A stretch of DNA of 64,000 nt from Haliclona indistincta (taxonomy: Eukaryota > Porifera > Demospongiae > Haplosclerida > Chalinidae). The stretch lies in contig OZ024785.1 of assembly GCA_964017065.1 (NCBI GenBank), positions 2,313,142 through 2,377,141 of the forward strand, in the 5' to 3' direction. The notes under the pieces are model-generated. The model saw only the letters and a list, made by a program, of their open reading frames with translations. It ran no database searches and was not told where the DNA came from. Positions within the stretch are counted from its first letter, which is position 1. Each line of letters opens with the position of its first letter. Positions 30,993 to 43,167 of this stretch are shown here, one piece after another. Made by a program: the position numbers and the translations under genes.

Positions 30993-33697
30993 ATAAATGT
31001 ATCGTACTGTTTCTTGTGGATCCTCTTGATCGGTTAGCTTGCATAACCTGGTAATGATAGGCTAATTATTTCACTGACTTGTAGTGACTGCTGTTAGTTC
31101 TTCTGAGGATGTTACACTGGACAACCCGTCACCAGTCCCTCTGGGAACTACTGCAGTGTTTACGTGTAGTGGTACTGGGCTTGGAATTGTATGGGATACT
31201 GCTAATGCTAACACGTCGTTTATGGGTGACAGTCAAACTGGTAATGTTTTCAGAACATCAAGACTGTCAGTACCAGCCATTGAAGAGAACAACAACACTG
31301 CTATAACATGTGTAATAGTTAGGACGATAGGAGGTAATCTTCAGAGGACTGAAAATTTGACAGTATACGGTTAGAATCAACTTGATTACTGGGAGGTCAG
31401 TGAATGAGTTCTTAATGCAGGTCCTCCCTCAGAGCCAGTTGGTCTATCATCAGAGCTGTCACCAGTAGCTGGTGTACTAGTGCTGAGCTGGTCTCCTCCA
31501 TGGACTCCTGATGGAGTACAGCTACACTACACTGTCACAGTTAACACCAGTACCATCACAATGTTCAATACCTCCTTCACCACCATCACTATCAGTAGAG
31601 AGAACATCACTGGAAACACAACAGATTGCGATATTTACACATTCAGTGTCACTGCTATCAATCCTGCTGGTAGTAGTATACCAGCCAACCATACCTCACA
31701 TCTTACAGCTCAGTCAGGTTAGTGCATTGAATGTGAATCAGTGCATGCATGATATTCACACTCATTTGCAGTACCTACCGATGTTCAATCTGATATCTGC
31801 ATATCAAATCAGAGTAACTGTGCTACAGTCAAATATGCTGTTAGTTTTACAGCTTTATTTTGTGTATAATTACAATAATGTTTGCAACTGCAGGCATTCG
31901 GTTGTACCACCATACAGTATAGACTTGTTCTAACAAATATGTGCAATGGTTCGGCTGATTCCACATTTATTGATGATAATGGTGGTAGCACAAATATACC
32001 ATACACTATGAACTGTACCAATGTCATTATCATTGCTGAGAATGAACTAGGAGTTTCAACTAACCATTCAGTCAATACAACTAGTCCTTGTGAGTCAGTT
32101 TCAGATCTTTACAACATTCAAAACATTTTGTTTTTCAGATTACTGTAGCAGCCCAGTACAGATGTGCTCCTTGAGTAAGTAGTGCATGTTCATGTTGTGA
32201 GTATTTTATCATGAATTACAGGCACATCATCTCCAAGCCAGCCAACTATCTCTAGTGTATCACCATCATCATCAGGTAGCCTAGAACTAACACTGATGAT
32301 TCTATTGGAGATGTACATGTGTTTCTTTGCATAGTGACAATCGTAATCATTGCTAGTAGCCTAACAGCTTGTCTGATAGCGGTATTGTCACTAATACTGA
32401 TCGGAGCACTCATACACTGCAAACTGAAACAAACTGACACTATAAATGTTACTAGCAAGGGTATGTGATGATGAGACCTCGTGCAAACATTTTTTTATCC
32501 TCCGTTTTATTCTTTATTTGTAGAGGCACCATCAGCAGTGTAAGAAAATCATAATTAAATTTTGTCAGTAAAAATGATCGATCCTTGTGTCTAGAGATAA
32601 AACGACTCCTCCATCAACTGAGGAAGAGGTTCAGATAGACGTATGTGATGTTTTCCTGGTAATTTTGTGATAATAATGTTGTTTAGTTGCCAGACTATGC
32701 TGACCCTATTGATGCTAAACGTGATATGGAGAGATTCAAGGTACATATCATAGTGAATGATGATCAATTACTGATGTTTGCATGCATTTCCGTAGTTATC
32801 AAAAAGTGCTGCAGCGTCTTGTAAACAGGAACGATCTTTCCAAAATCAGCAACAACAAAATCAACAACTGGTAAACAAGTTCTTAAAATACTCATCTATA
32901 CTTAGCTGAACCACACATTATAAGACAGGTATACAATAGCTGAAATACGTCAGCCACATGACCTAGTTTGGAAATTCAATGTAAAGTGCAAATTCCAAAT
33001 AGTTATTATTAACCAATGGATTAAGTATTACTAGCTGTATATAATAACTAGCAATTATAAATCACCTTCATGATCTTGAAACACTATAGCACTGTATTTT
33101 TCTGTAGCCAACATATGCTGATATTGGACCAGGTAGTACTTGTATAAGCATGGAGCTGTACATTGACCCATTTGAACCGGTAAAACAATACACATCAACA
33201 CATCACTCATACCATGTTCTCAGGTCCAGAGTCCCAACAGATGCCTCACTACCAATCCATGCATGCCGAATAATGTGTTCTGTAAAGTTTTCTAATAATC
33301 CACGACTTGTGTATTTTATCTAGTCCAATGCCCTTCCTCCCTCTCTACCACCTGCTCGTTCCCCATCTCATCCTCTTTTCCTTGTGTCACGTCCTCCCTC
33401 TCGTGCCTCTCACTCCCCATCCCCACCACCACCACCACCGCCATCACAACCACCACCATCATCTGGCCATGAATATGCTGTAGATCCTACCTACAGTGAC
33501 CAAGACAAAGTTCACCAAGCCACGTTCAAGACTTGTAAGCATGAAATCGAAAAACAATCATGGCCTAGTGCATAGCTTTCATGGCGCAGTGCAAATTATG
33601 CACTAAACCATGATTGTTATAGTTGTACTATATATTATTATTTCTTTTTGCTTAATTAGCTAAAGAAGAGATGTCTTTGGGATCTGTTTCACCATGA
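30993..33697 (+). CDS. Receptor gene E: divergent Ig, FN3-FN3-TM, proline-rich YxxP tail
   Basis: Exons 30993-31032, 31085-31369, 31421-31717, 31772-31839, 31894-32089, 32139-32174, 32222-32275, 32335-32460, 32524-32539, 32595-32640, 32687-32740, 32796-32870, 33108-33179, 33324-33534 and 33660-33697 join in frame (537 codons). The signal peptide has its own exon (NVSYCFLWILLIG), as in F and G, but its first codon is ATA, not ATG, and no in-frame ATG precedes a stop. Ig-like domain 14-108 (FTC, IVWD, ITC) is unlike the VQGPEP type. First FN3 109-207 lacks two residues (WT) present elsewhere. Second FN3-like unit, stalk and membrane segment follow. Tail: DYADP, LYIDP, TYADI, a shorter proline-rich exon with six consecutive prolines, EYAVDP. 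AATAAA near 33831 is a plausible poly(A) signal. Likely functional only if initiation or the base call differs. Confidence 0.72.
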
Positions 33698-34552
33698 CAG
33701 TACTGGTACAACACCAGCACAACTCAATGTGTATAGTGTGTCAGAATCAACTGTTACTATAGTTGTACTATTTCACAGGAACAAGTATAAATCACTTCAT
33801 AGTGCATGTGTTTTCATCAATTTTACTATTTAATAAATGAGTGTACCGTACACTATATGAGTTTATGGTTTGTACCTAGTCTCACATGCAATGAGCTACA
33901 CATTATTAAATACAACGCTCACTCATGTGCGGCGGATGTTTACTGTATTCATGTTTACTAGCTGATACATCAGAGATAAGCAACTCTTCTGACTGCATAT
34001 TGGCTATCAATGATGGTTTATCCAGTATCCACTCATATATTTACTGACAACAAGTTTCATGATGATGGAGGGACTACAAAAACTGCTTACAAACATACAT
34101 GCATCATCTTTGCCCCTTAGTGTCACACATACAGAGATACATTGCCACCTATAGTGATATATGATTTATAGAGGCTATGCAATCATTGTACACTCGTATA
34201 CTCTAGCTAGCTAGTAACATTGTCATTATTATATACTCACTAGTCAAAGAGAGGTCGAGTTGCTTGGGCGTAGTGGTGTACTGCCAGAATCTAATGACAC
34301 TATGAAAAGGAAAAAACGGGTGTTTTAGAACAAACTGAGCAGATTCTTACCTTTGAAAGTGGTACTTTTCTTGTCGAAGAGCTGCTTCGTTCACACACCA
34401 GAGGAAGAGAACTGTTCAAAATTGGCGCCTAATTCTAAAAAACGCACACCGACTTTACGCGGTCGCAGGAAATGGGTGGAGATTTGGGCTGGATTTATAA
34501 ACGAACGTGCTTTCTTCACTCGCTACAGCACATGCAGCAGCAAGCAATGAGC
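33698..34552. other. 3' flank of E and upstream region of F
   Basis: Contains AATAAA (about 33831), then a stretch repeated upstream of gene G (about 39880-40472) with TTCAAAATTGGCGCCTAATTCTAAA and ACTCTACGCGGTCGC-like words. TTTATAAA at about 34493-34500 is a TATA candidate 53-60 bp before the F start. The G copy has TTTTATGA there. No other gene seen. Confidence 0.5.
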
Positions 34553-36551
34553 ATGGAGTACTGCATTGCAGTAGCACTCTTTCTTGCCATCACAGGCTGC
34601 CTCGCCAATGGTAAGCAATTGTGTATCATCATATTCGGCACTTTTGACACGTGTTCTTCTTTGTAGAACAAGCACCAAACACAAGTCGCAGCAGCATCTT
34701 GCTCGAGAACCCCTCACCAGCTCCACTGGGCTCAACAGCTGTGCTGAAATGCAGCGACACTGCCTTTGCACTGTACTGGAGTTACGAAGGAACTAACTTT
34801 ACCGAGTCTCGACAAAGTGTTACTGGCTTGGGACAGCAAGTAGCTACACTCAGAATCTTAGCTACCTTAGCTAACAATGGTACTCAAGCTGTTTGCAATT
34901 CCTTCCACGAAGATCTCGGCCTCACTAAAATGAAGACGTTTCTGATAGTATACGGTAAGCGGTATCTGTCTGTTATGGCTGAGATGAGCATGCCTCTATC
35001 TTGCAGGACCACCTAATGCAGTGACTGGAGTCAGCGTAATAACAACACGTCTCAATTCATCCAATGCTTTGTCTATCAGTTGGAAACAGCCATATTCCTT
35101 GGTCAAGGACCTGTGGTACAGAGTGATAGTAACTGACATTGATCGTAACACAAGCAACACTTTCATCTCTAATTCAACTAGCTACCAATATGTCAGTGTC
35201 TTCCACAACAAGACTCAGCCGTCTTGCGATAGGTACGACGTGAGTGTTGCAGCTGTGAACGAGGCTGGATCGAGCCAGCCTAGTACAGCATTCCGCCAAA
35301 ACCTTATGTCAGGTAGGAATGCATAGTGGGAGAGATACTCTACTCTTGATGTTTCTCTATGATAGTTTCTGGGTTGAAGGCGACCGTCAGTCATAGAAAG
35401 ATTATCTAAGGTTTGTTTAGTAGTAGTAGTAATTAATACAATGTCACAATGTAATTAGATATTAATCACTTGCTGTTATAGTGATTATGTGTATTCCAGG
35501 CGCCTTCCTGCCCACATGTTTCACTGACCAAGTACCAGCTTGCTGTTTCTCTACCAAGTGGATCCCAAGCAACTATCCCATTCGAGCTTCAACCAAGTGG
35601 TGATGAAGATGTTAACGTGACTCTGAGGCTACCACAGAACATGCCCACACCAAAGAGAGGTGTAGTACGGGTGCTGCTGAGGTCCTGTGAGAGAAGAAGC
35701 CCTTCTCACTGCCAGGATGTGGCTGAACCATTGGGTGAGTAGGAGCACTAATTGCGGTGCTGTTCTCAGCTAGCTACCAGCTGTACTCACACAACCTCTT
35801 GTGTTTGCTCAGGAGTGACTCTACAGCCAACAGACCTGTTTACAACAGCAGTCACTATGGCGACATCATCAGGTACACAATGATAAGCATACTATTTGTA
35901 ATCGGTTCATCATGTTACTACAGACCTCTTGCCGTCAGTCCCTGCCAGAGCTGGGTCTAAACAACCAGGTGAGTCAATTGCTAGCCTTACTTCCACTCAT
36001 ATCTTGTACTATTCTCAGAAGGAAGGGTGACACTTGTGGTAGTAGCTATAGCAACCCCAGTGTTGCTGCTGTTGCTGATGTTACCTGGTCTCCTGGTAAC
36101 TGTAGTTGTTGTCAGGAAGAGACGCCATTGGAGAAACAGTAAGACAGTACTAGCCAAGTGTGTGTGCAGTATATCATCCGCTGTATAGGCAGTAAGGAGA
36201 AGTCACCAGGTTACAGTGGTTCAGAGAGATACGCTGATCCCAGGTGAGTGAGTGATGAGTGCTACAATATGGTCAACTGCTTATCGCTTGATTAACACAT
36301 GTAGTGAGTACAAGATTGATGATAGCATATCAGGGAATACACTAAAGAGACTTATTGTAGAAACACCTGAGCGACAAGATGAACCAGTATACGAGGATCC
36401 CGATCGTGTGCTAGCTATGGTATCAACAGGTGCCCCGTCTTCTCACACGGCTACTAGTGACATAGATTTACATGAGGTGCTGTACCAAGAAGTACCTGAC
36501 CCATCACAAGTGAGTGGAGCTAGCTATGATGCTGTCAATACAGTGATGTAA
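34553..36551 (+). pseudogene. Receptor gene F, frameshifted paralog of G
   Basis: Exons 34553-34610, 34667-34954, 35007-35312, about 35369-35413, 35500-35734, 35813-35872, 35924-35968, 36019-36138, 36189-36243 and 36305-36551 parallel gene G. Signal peptide MEYCIAVALFLAITGCLAN, Ig-like (LKC, LYWSY, AVC), FN3, second FN3-like, stalk, membrane segment, tail with RYADP, VYEDP, VLYQEV and SYDAV. In exon 4 an 8-bp deletion relative to G (GATTATCT..AAGG) brings in a TAA and shifts the frame, so translation ends after KII, before the membrane. Everything downstream remains open, so the damage is recent. Skipping exon 4 would not restore the frame. A soluble Ig-FN3 protein is the likely product. ATG at 34547 is an alternative in-frame start. 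Confidence 0.75.
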
Positions 36552-37228
36552 TCCACACTGGGCTACTATCATAACACTGGTCTGAATCAAAGGGTTCAAG
36601 TAGCTACTGTTTGTACTGGTATTCTAAGTGTTCCTTGTGTAAGAGAGGTGTCATACTAGATTTGTGGGCTCTGTTGATAGTGTTGTAGCTTGGTCCCGTC
36701 ACCTCAAGCCGGCGAAAGAATGTGTTTCTAGATAGCGTGTGATATTTTGCACTATGTTGGTCTAGCTTTGAGCATGCCTAGTGGTTTCTGCGATCCAAGA
36801 GCTTGTCATTGTGATGGGTCGACGCCCTAAAATGGTAGTGCATCAACAGAATCACATACTTGACCACTCAGGCGTTGTCTTGTTACGTAACTCCGACGCA
36901 GCCATAGCCAACGACTCGATTGCAGTACAGTGGAAGAGCTGTGTGGGTAGGGATGGTTTCCACAGCAAATATAATTCAAAGAAGAGCTGCTAATTCAGCT
37001 CAATTTGTGCATTGGGCTCAAATGATGTTTTGCTGACTTCTACACTTTGATCAACATAACTCAACCAATTAGCTCGTTGCACCAGAAATGAGACTACTTA
37101 GCATGATAATATGGACAGTCTCCCTTCTAAGTGCTGATGAGTCTGATGTGACTTGTGTGGCTGCTATTCCCCATTACACTATTGATAACTCCATAAATAA
37201 TTTCCATCCATTTTCTTACTACTCTCAG
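36552..37228. other. Gene F 3' region, duplicated after gene G
   Basis: This region is repeated with a few changes at 42489-43167. No coding sequence is recognised. It runs into the alternative membrane/tail exons. Confidence 0.5.
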
Positions 37229-37466
37229 AAGGAAGAGTGACACTTGTGGTGGTAGATATACCAACCCCAGTGCTGCTGCTGTTGCTGATATTAGCTGTTC
37301 TCCTGGTAACTGTCAGGAAGAGACGCCATTTGAGAAACAGTAAGACAGTGCTACCCAAGTGTGTGTGCAGTATATTATCCGCTTTACAGGCAGTAAAGAG
37401 AAATCTCCATGTTACAGTGCAGGATTCATTATCTCCACTAATATTGCTTACTCTGTGCAACCATAA
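37229..37466 (+). CDS. Alternative TM and short tail exons of gene F
   Basis: Exon 37229-37339 is a second copy of the F/G membrane exon (EGRVTLVVVDIPTPVLLLLL.. then RKRRHLRN) with an intact acceptor and donor. Exon 37390-37466 begins like exon 9 of F/G (SSKEKSPCYS) and then passes into the last exon of the ITIM class (GFIISTNIAYSVQP, stop). Phases are 1 to 1 and 1 to stop, so exon 7 of F could splice here. The product would keep the membrane anchor but lack YADP, YEDP and VLYQEV. Either a mutually exclusive 3' end or a relic of a fused gene. Confidence 0.5.
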
Positions 37467-37609
37467 CTTACTAGAAGTTTATCAGTTTAATTACTGTACA
37501 TCTCTGAAACAAGACAACAAATGAAATTAATCTGATCATATGCAGTTTGATATTAATTTTTAAAACATGCATAAAACAGAGAGTATGTACATGAACTCGT
37601 ACTACATAT

Positions 37610-37950
37610 TATAGCTGATGTCGGTTGCCTGCCTATAGTATTATAGGCAAGGTTTGTTCGCAGTTAAGACATAAAACGAGGCAACAAAACGATTGAGGTG
37701 CTTGTGTACTGATATGTTTGTTGAACATGTACTGACACTCACTAGCATCTGTAGAGTACAGTACACAACAAATAACCTGAGCTGTACATACAAAGGTCTA
37801 TATACTCATTCAAAGGTTTATTCCTTTTTTATCCGTTTTGGTATAAAGGAATTACCTATAGAATATCATGTTTTTCCGCTGAAAGTTGTAAATGGTACAT
37901 AAATTAAGATCTGTTCTACCGTTGTCATCATCAACATATCTTTTCAAGAA
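37610..37950 (+). promoter_or_regulatory. Conserved upstream block of gene H
   Basis: GGTTGCCTGCCTATAG..TATAGGCAAGG inverted repeat, GTACAGTACACAACAAATAACC and a GGTACATAAATT word about 55 bp before the start codon. Confidence 0.5.
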
Positions 37951-38776
37951 ATGAAGATCTTGTCAAGAAGCTGTGTATTGATTCTTGTCTTCATTTTGAT
38001 GCGACAATGTACAGCAGCTAGTCCAGTCCAAGGTCCTGAGCCAGTGAGTGTCCTTGCACCGGTTGGAAGCTTTGTGGAGTTCAACTGCTGCAGTGTAAAT
38101 CCATCTGAATTGCCTGCAAACACCTTCTACAATCCTATTCAATGGAGGATAAATGATGCTTTATTGATAAGGATGGGCCAGGTAGTGGTGGACAGTCCAG
38201 TTACTCTTGAAGTGACAACAAGCTACATCTCAGCAGCTGCTTCAGTTCAGTGTAGTATACAATTGAATGGAACCATTGAAGTCTTTAGTGACATGACTGC
38301 TACTCTAACAGCATATGGTATAGTGCTTGCTCCTTTTATTTAACCATCGTCATTCTCTACAGGTCCACCTGAGGCACCATCAAACCTCACATCAACACAG
38401 TCCAGTGACAATGCTCTGATATTATCATGGAGTGCTCCATCCTCTCCAGTACAGCTACACTACACTGTCACAGTGTGGACCAACACCAGTACCATCACAA
38501 TGTTCAATACCTCCTCCACCACCATCACTATCAGTAGAGACAACATCACTACCAGTGACTCCACATCAGAGTGTGATCAGTATGTGTGGAGTGTCACTGC
38601 TATCAATCCTGCTGGTACCAGTACACCAGCCAATCATAACTTCACATTGGAGTCAGGTAAGTATGTACTTAATTTATTGAATAAATCATTACTATCTGTC
38701 ATTTCTAGCACCAAATAATCTTCAATCTTATATCTGCATCTCAAATGAAAGCAGTTGTGCTACAGTTGACTACACG
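37951..38776 (+). pseudogene. Receptor gene H, truncated after the first FN3
   Basis: Exons 37951-38317, 38363-38656 and 38709-38776 are open and correctly spliced: signal peptide, Ig-like domain (FNC, extra Cys giving NCCSVN, IQWRI, VQC), FN3, start of the second FN3. The intron after the third exon passes within about 15 bp into the upstream block of gene I, so the rest of the second FN3, stalk, membrane segment and tail are deleted. The extra cysteine next to the Ig disulfide Cys is unique here. Could give a short secreted protein or, by splicing into gene I exon 2, a fused transcript. Confidence 0.7.
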
Positions 38777-38819
38777 GTTAGTGATTGATACAACAGAGAG
38801 TATGTAGATACTACATACA

Positions 38820-39195
38820 TTAGCTGATGTAGGTTGCCTGCCTGCATGGCTAAGTATTATAGGTATAGGTCAGGTGTAGCTGACTCTAGTATACAGTGTA
38901 GTCATGCAATAACAGGGCAGCAAAATTGAGGTGCTTGTGTACTGATATGTTTGATGAAAATGTACTGACATTCACTAGCATCTGTAGAGTACAGTACACA
39001 ACAAGTAACCTGAAGTCCTGAACTTTTTATCCCACATCTCCGTGGGGTTAATGTTTATTACTTTTCTTGATTGATCTATCCTTTTTTGGTCACATGGGAA
39101 TTAACTGTAGAATATCGCATACTGAAGTTGAGGGTATATAAATGAAGATCTGCATGTTCTACAGTTGTCATGGGTCTAATGTATCTTTTCAAAAA
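38820..39195 (+). promoter_or_regulatory. Conserved upstream block of gene I
   Basis: GTTGCCTGCCTGCATGG..TATAGGTATAGGTCAGG, GTACAGTACACAACAAGTAACC, CACATGGGAATTAACTG, and a true TATATAAA at 39135-39142, about 54 bp before the start codon. Confidence 0.55.
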
Positions 39196-39627
39196 ATGGA
39201 GATCTTGTCAAGAAATTGTACATTGATTCTTGTCTTCATTTTGATCCAAGGTCCTGAACCAGTCAGTGTCCTTGCACCAGTTGGAAGCTTTGTGGAGTTC
39301 AACTGCAAAGTAAATCCCTCTGAATTGCCTGCAAACACCATCAGTAGAGACAACATCACTACCAGTGACTCCACATCAGAGTATGATCAGTATGTGTGGA
39401 TTGTCACTGCTATCAATCCTGCTGGTACCAGTACACCAGCCAATCATAACTTTATATTGGAGTCAGGTAAGTATGTACTTAATTTATTGAATAAATCATT
39501 CTGTCATTTCTTAGCACCAATTAGTCTTCAATCTGATATCTGTATCTCAAATGAAAGCAGTTGTGCTACAGTCAACTACCTACAGTGGTCAAGACAAAGC
39601 TCAGCAAACCACGTTCAAGACTTGTAA
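39196..39627 (+). pseudogene. Receptor gene I, double fusion
   Basis: The first exon (39196-39466) starts as an Ig exon (MEILSRNCTLIL, missing about ten residues of the signal/Ig joint) and switches within PANTISRDN to the second half of the FN3 exon, keeping frame and the 3' donor. The next exon (39515 on) starts as exon 3 of other genes (APISLQSDICISNESSCATVNY) and switches at an ACTAC word to the end of the proline-rich tail exon, but out of frame, giving a stop at 39625-39627. The Ig domain has no Trp or second Cys. If made, it is a small secreted fragment. Confidence 0.75.
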
Positions 39628-40472
39628 GTATTGAAATCGGTTACTTGCCTTCAGAGCTGTGTACTAAGCCACAGTCGCTATAGCTACAGTACTGAGCTAC
39701 ATACATGTACTGTATTATTGGTGTTCCTTTTTATTACTAGCTAAAGGAGAGATGTCTTCAGCCTCTGTTTCACCATAATGGTATGGACAGCGCCTCTCAG
39801 TGTGCATAGTGTGATAGTATCAAATACATGTTTGCTGTACTAACTTAGAAATCACATTCATAGTGTTTTTCATCATTAATAAAATATTAATTTTAATCAA
39901 TTTTGCATCAAACTTTACTTCACTTGTGTGTCAGTTAGTTTAGGTGCCCTCCAATAGGACCACTCAATACCACTGGAGGCACTGTGGCCCTGGTTCTATG
40001 CCAATGATATTATGTACAGGCAACAATAGTGCTTTCTTTGACACGAAATACGCCATAGCATGTGTGTCTCTTGTCATTACTAGTAGCTACACTATCACCT
40101 ATAAAGAGGTTACACAATCATCATAAACTAGTGATGTTGTATTGTGTGCCATTGCAATGCACTCACCAGTCCCAGAATGACAATGGTCAATATTGATAAG
40201 ACAAAGAGTTATTGGATGGTAGTGGTGCACTGTCAGAATCTACTGCCAGTGTGAAAAGAGTAAAAACGGGTATGTTAAAACAAACAGTGCACATTCTAGC
40301 TTGAAGAGCCGGTAAGGAGAGGGAATTGTTCAAAATTGGCGCCTAATTCTAAATAACGCGTGCTAACTCTACGCGGTCGCGGGAAAGGTGGGATAGACTA
40401 TGGGTGGGGATTCGGGCTAGATTTTATGACGACAGTAAGTCTAGATCTTCAGCACATGCAGCAGCAGCAAGC
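39628..40472. other. 3' flank of I and upstream region of G
   Basis: CTAAAGGAGAGATGTCTTC near 39741 is a relic of the last tail exon of E. AATAAAATATTAA follows near 39880. The remaining part is the duplicate of the region before gene F. No further gene. Confidence 0.5.
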
Positions 40473-42488
40473 ATGGAGCACCGCATTGCAGTAGCACTCT
40501 TTCTTGCCATCACAGGCTGCCTCGCCAATGGTAAGCAATTGTGTATCATCATATTCGGCACTCTTGACACGTGTTCTTCTCCATAGAACAAACACCAAAC
40601 ACAAATCGCAGCAGCATCTTGCTCGAGAACCCCTCACCAGCTCCACTGGGCTCAACAGCTGTGCTGAAATGCAGCGACACTGCCTTTGCACTGTACTGGA
40701 GTTACGAAGGAACTAACTTTACAGAGTCGCGAGAAAGTGTTACTGGCTTAGGACAGCAAGTAGCTACTCTCAGAATCTTAGCTACCTTAGCTAACAATGG
40801 AACTCAAGCTGTTTGCAATTCCTTCCACGAAGACCTCGGCCTCACAAAAATGAAGACGTTTCTGATAGTATACGGTAAGTGGTGCTTGTCTGTTATGGCT
40901 GAGTTGAGCATGCCTCTATCTTGCAGGACCACCTAATGCAGTGACTGGAGTCAGTGTTAAAACAGCACGTCTCAATTCATCTAATGCTTTGTCTATCAGT
41001 TGGAAGCAGCCGTATTCCTTAGTCAAGGAGCTGTGGTACAGAGTGATTATGACTCACGTTGATCGTAACTCCAGCAACATGTTCATCTCTAACTCAACTA
41101 GCTACCAATATGTCAGTGTCTTCCGCAACAAGACTCAGCCGTCTTGCGATAGGTACGACGTGAGCGTTGTAGCTGTGAACAAGGCTGGATCGAGCCAGCC
41201 TAGTGCAGCATTCCGCCAAAACCTTATATCAGGTAGAAATGCATAGTGGGAGAGATACTCTAATATTGATGTTTCTCTATGGTGCATAGTTTCTGGGTTG
41301 AAGGCAACTGTTAGTCAGAGAGAGATTATCTTGCTATTCAAGGTTTGTTTAGTAGTAGTAGTAGTAATTAATGCAATGTCACAATGTAATTAGATATTAA
41401 TCACTTGTTGTTATAGTGATTATGTGTATTCCAGGCGCCATCCTGCCCACATGTTTCACTAATCAAGTACCAGCTTGCTGTTTCACTACCAAGCGGGTCC
41501 CAAGCAACTATCCCGTTTGAGCTTCAACCAAGTGGTAAGGAAGATGTTAATGTGACTCTGGGCCTACCACAGAACATGCCCACACCAAAGAGAGGAGTAG
41601 TACGGATGCTGCTGAGGTCCTGTGAGAGCAGAAGCCCTTCTCACTGCCAGGATGTGGCTGAACCATTGGGTGAGTAGGAGCACTAATTGTGGTGCTGTTC
41701 TCAGCTAGCTACCTGCTGTACTCACACAACCTCTTGTGTTTGCTCAGGAGTGACTCTAGAGCCAACAGACCTGTTTACAACTGCAGTCACTATGGTGACA
41801 TCATCAGGTACACAATGATAAGCATACTATTTGTAATCGGTACATCATGTTACTACAGACCTCTTGCCGTCAGTCCCTGCCAGAGCTGGGTCAAAACAAC
41901 CAGGTGAGTCAATTGCTAGCCTAACTTCCACTCATGTCTTGTACTATTGTCAGAAGGAAGAGTGACACTTGTGGTAGTAGCTATAGCAACCCCAGTGTTG
42001 CTGCTGTTGCTGATATTAGCTGTTCTCCTGGTAATTGTAGTTGTTGTCAGGAAGAGACGCCATTGGAGAAACAGTAAGACAACGCTAGCCAAGTGTGTGT
42101 GTAGTATATTATCTTCGCTGTACAGGCAGTAAGGAGAAATCGCCAGGTTACAGTGGTTCAGAGAGATACGCTGATCCCAGGTGAGTGAGTGATGAGTGTT
42201 ACAATATGGTCAACTGCTTATCGCTTGATTAACACTTGTAGTGAGTACAAGATTGATGATAGCATATCAGGGAATACACTAAAGAGACTTATTGTAGAAA
42301 CACCCGAGCGGCAAGATGAACCAGTATATGAGGATCCTGATCGTGTGCTAGCTATGGTATCAACAGGTGCCCTGTCTTCTCACACGCCTACTAGTGACAT
42401 AGATTTACATGAGGTGCTGTACCAAGAAGTACCTGATCCATCACAAGTGAGTGAAGCTAGCTATGATGCTGTCAATACTATGATGTAA
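40473..42488 (+). CDS. Receptor gene G: Ig-FN3-FN3-TM, mixed YxxP/ITIM-like tail
   Basis: Ten exons: 40473-40530, 40587-40874, 40927-41232, 41290-41342, 41435-41669, 41748-41807, 41859-41903, 41954-42073, 42126-42180, 42242-42488, 488 aa, all phases consistent. Signal peptide 1-19 in its own exon. Ig-like 20-115 (LKC, LYWSY, AVC). FN3 116-217 (ISWKQP, a YDVSVVAVN strand). Second FN3-like 218-313, stalk, membrane exon 349-388 (TPVLLLLLILAVLLVIVVVVRKRRHW). Tail tyrosines: YADP, EYKI, VYEDP (Tyr436), VLYQEV (Tyr467, fits the ITIM pattern) and SYDAV (Tyr481). It is the intact sister of gene F. Tail chemistry suggests both adaptor docking and phosphatase recruitment; this is inference. Confidence 0.85.
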
Positions 42489-43167
42489 TCCACACTGGGC
42501 TACTATCATAACACTGGTCTGAATCAAAGGGTTCAAGTAGCTACTGTTTATGCTGGTATTCTAAGAGTTCCTTGTGTAAGAGAGGTGTCATACTAGATTT
42601 GTGGGCTCTGTTGATACTGTTGTAGCTTGGTCCCGTCACCTCATGCTGGGGTAAAGAATGTGTTTCAAGATAGCGTGTGATATTTTGCACTATGCTGGTC
42701 TAGCTTTGAGCATGCCTAATGGTTTCTGCGATCCAAGAGCTTGTCATTGTGATGGGTTGACACCCTAAATGGTGGTGCATCAACAGAATCGCATTCTTGA
42801 CCACTCAGGCGTTGTCTTGTTACGTAACTCCAATGCAGTCATAGCCAACGACTCGATTGCAGTACTGTGGAAGAGCTGTGTGGGTAGGGATGGTTTCCAC
42901 AGCAAATATGATTCAAAGAAGAGCTGCTAATTCAGCTCAATTTGTGCATTGGGCTCAAATGATGTTTGCTGTCTTCTACACTTTGATCAACATAACTCAA
43001 CCAATTAGCTCATTCCACCACAAATGAGGCTACTTAGCATGATAATAGGAACAGTCTCCCTTCTAGTGCTGATGAGTCTGATGTGACTTGTGCGGCTTTC
43101 TGCTATTCCCCATTACACTATAGATAACTCCATAAATAACTTACACCCATTTTCTTACTACTCCCAG
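42489..43167. other. Gene G 3' region
   Basis: Duplicate of 36552-37228. No gene recognised. Confidence 0.5.
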
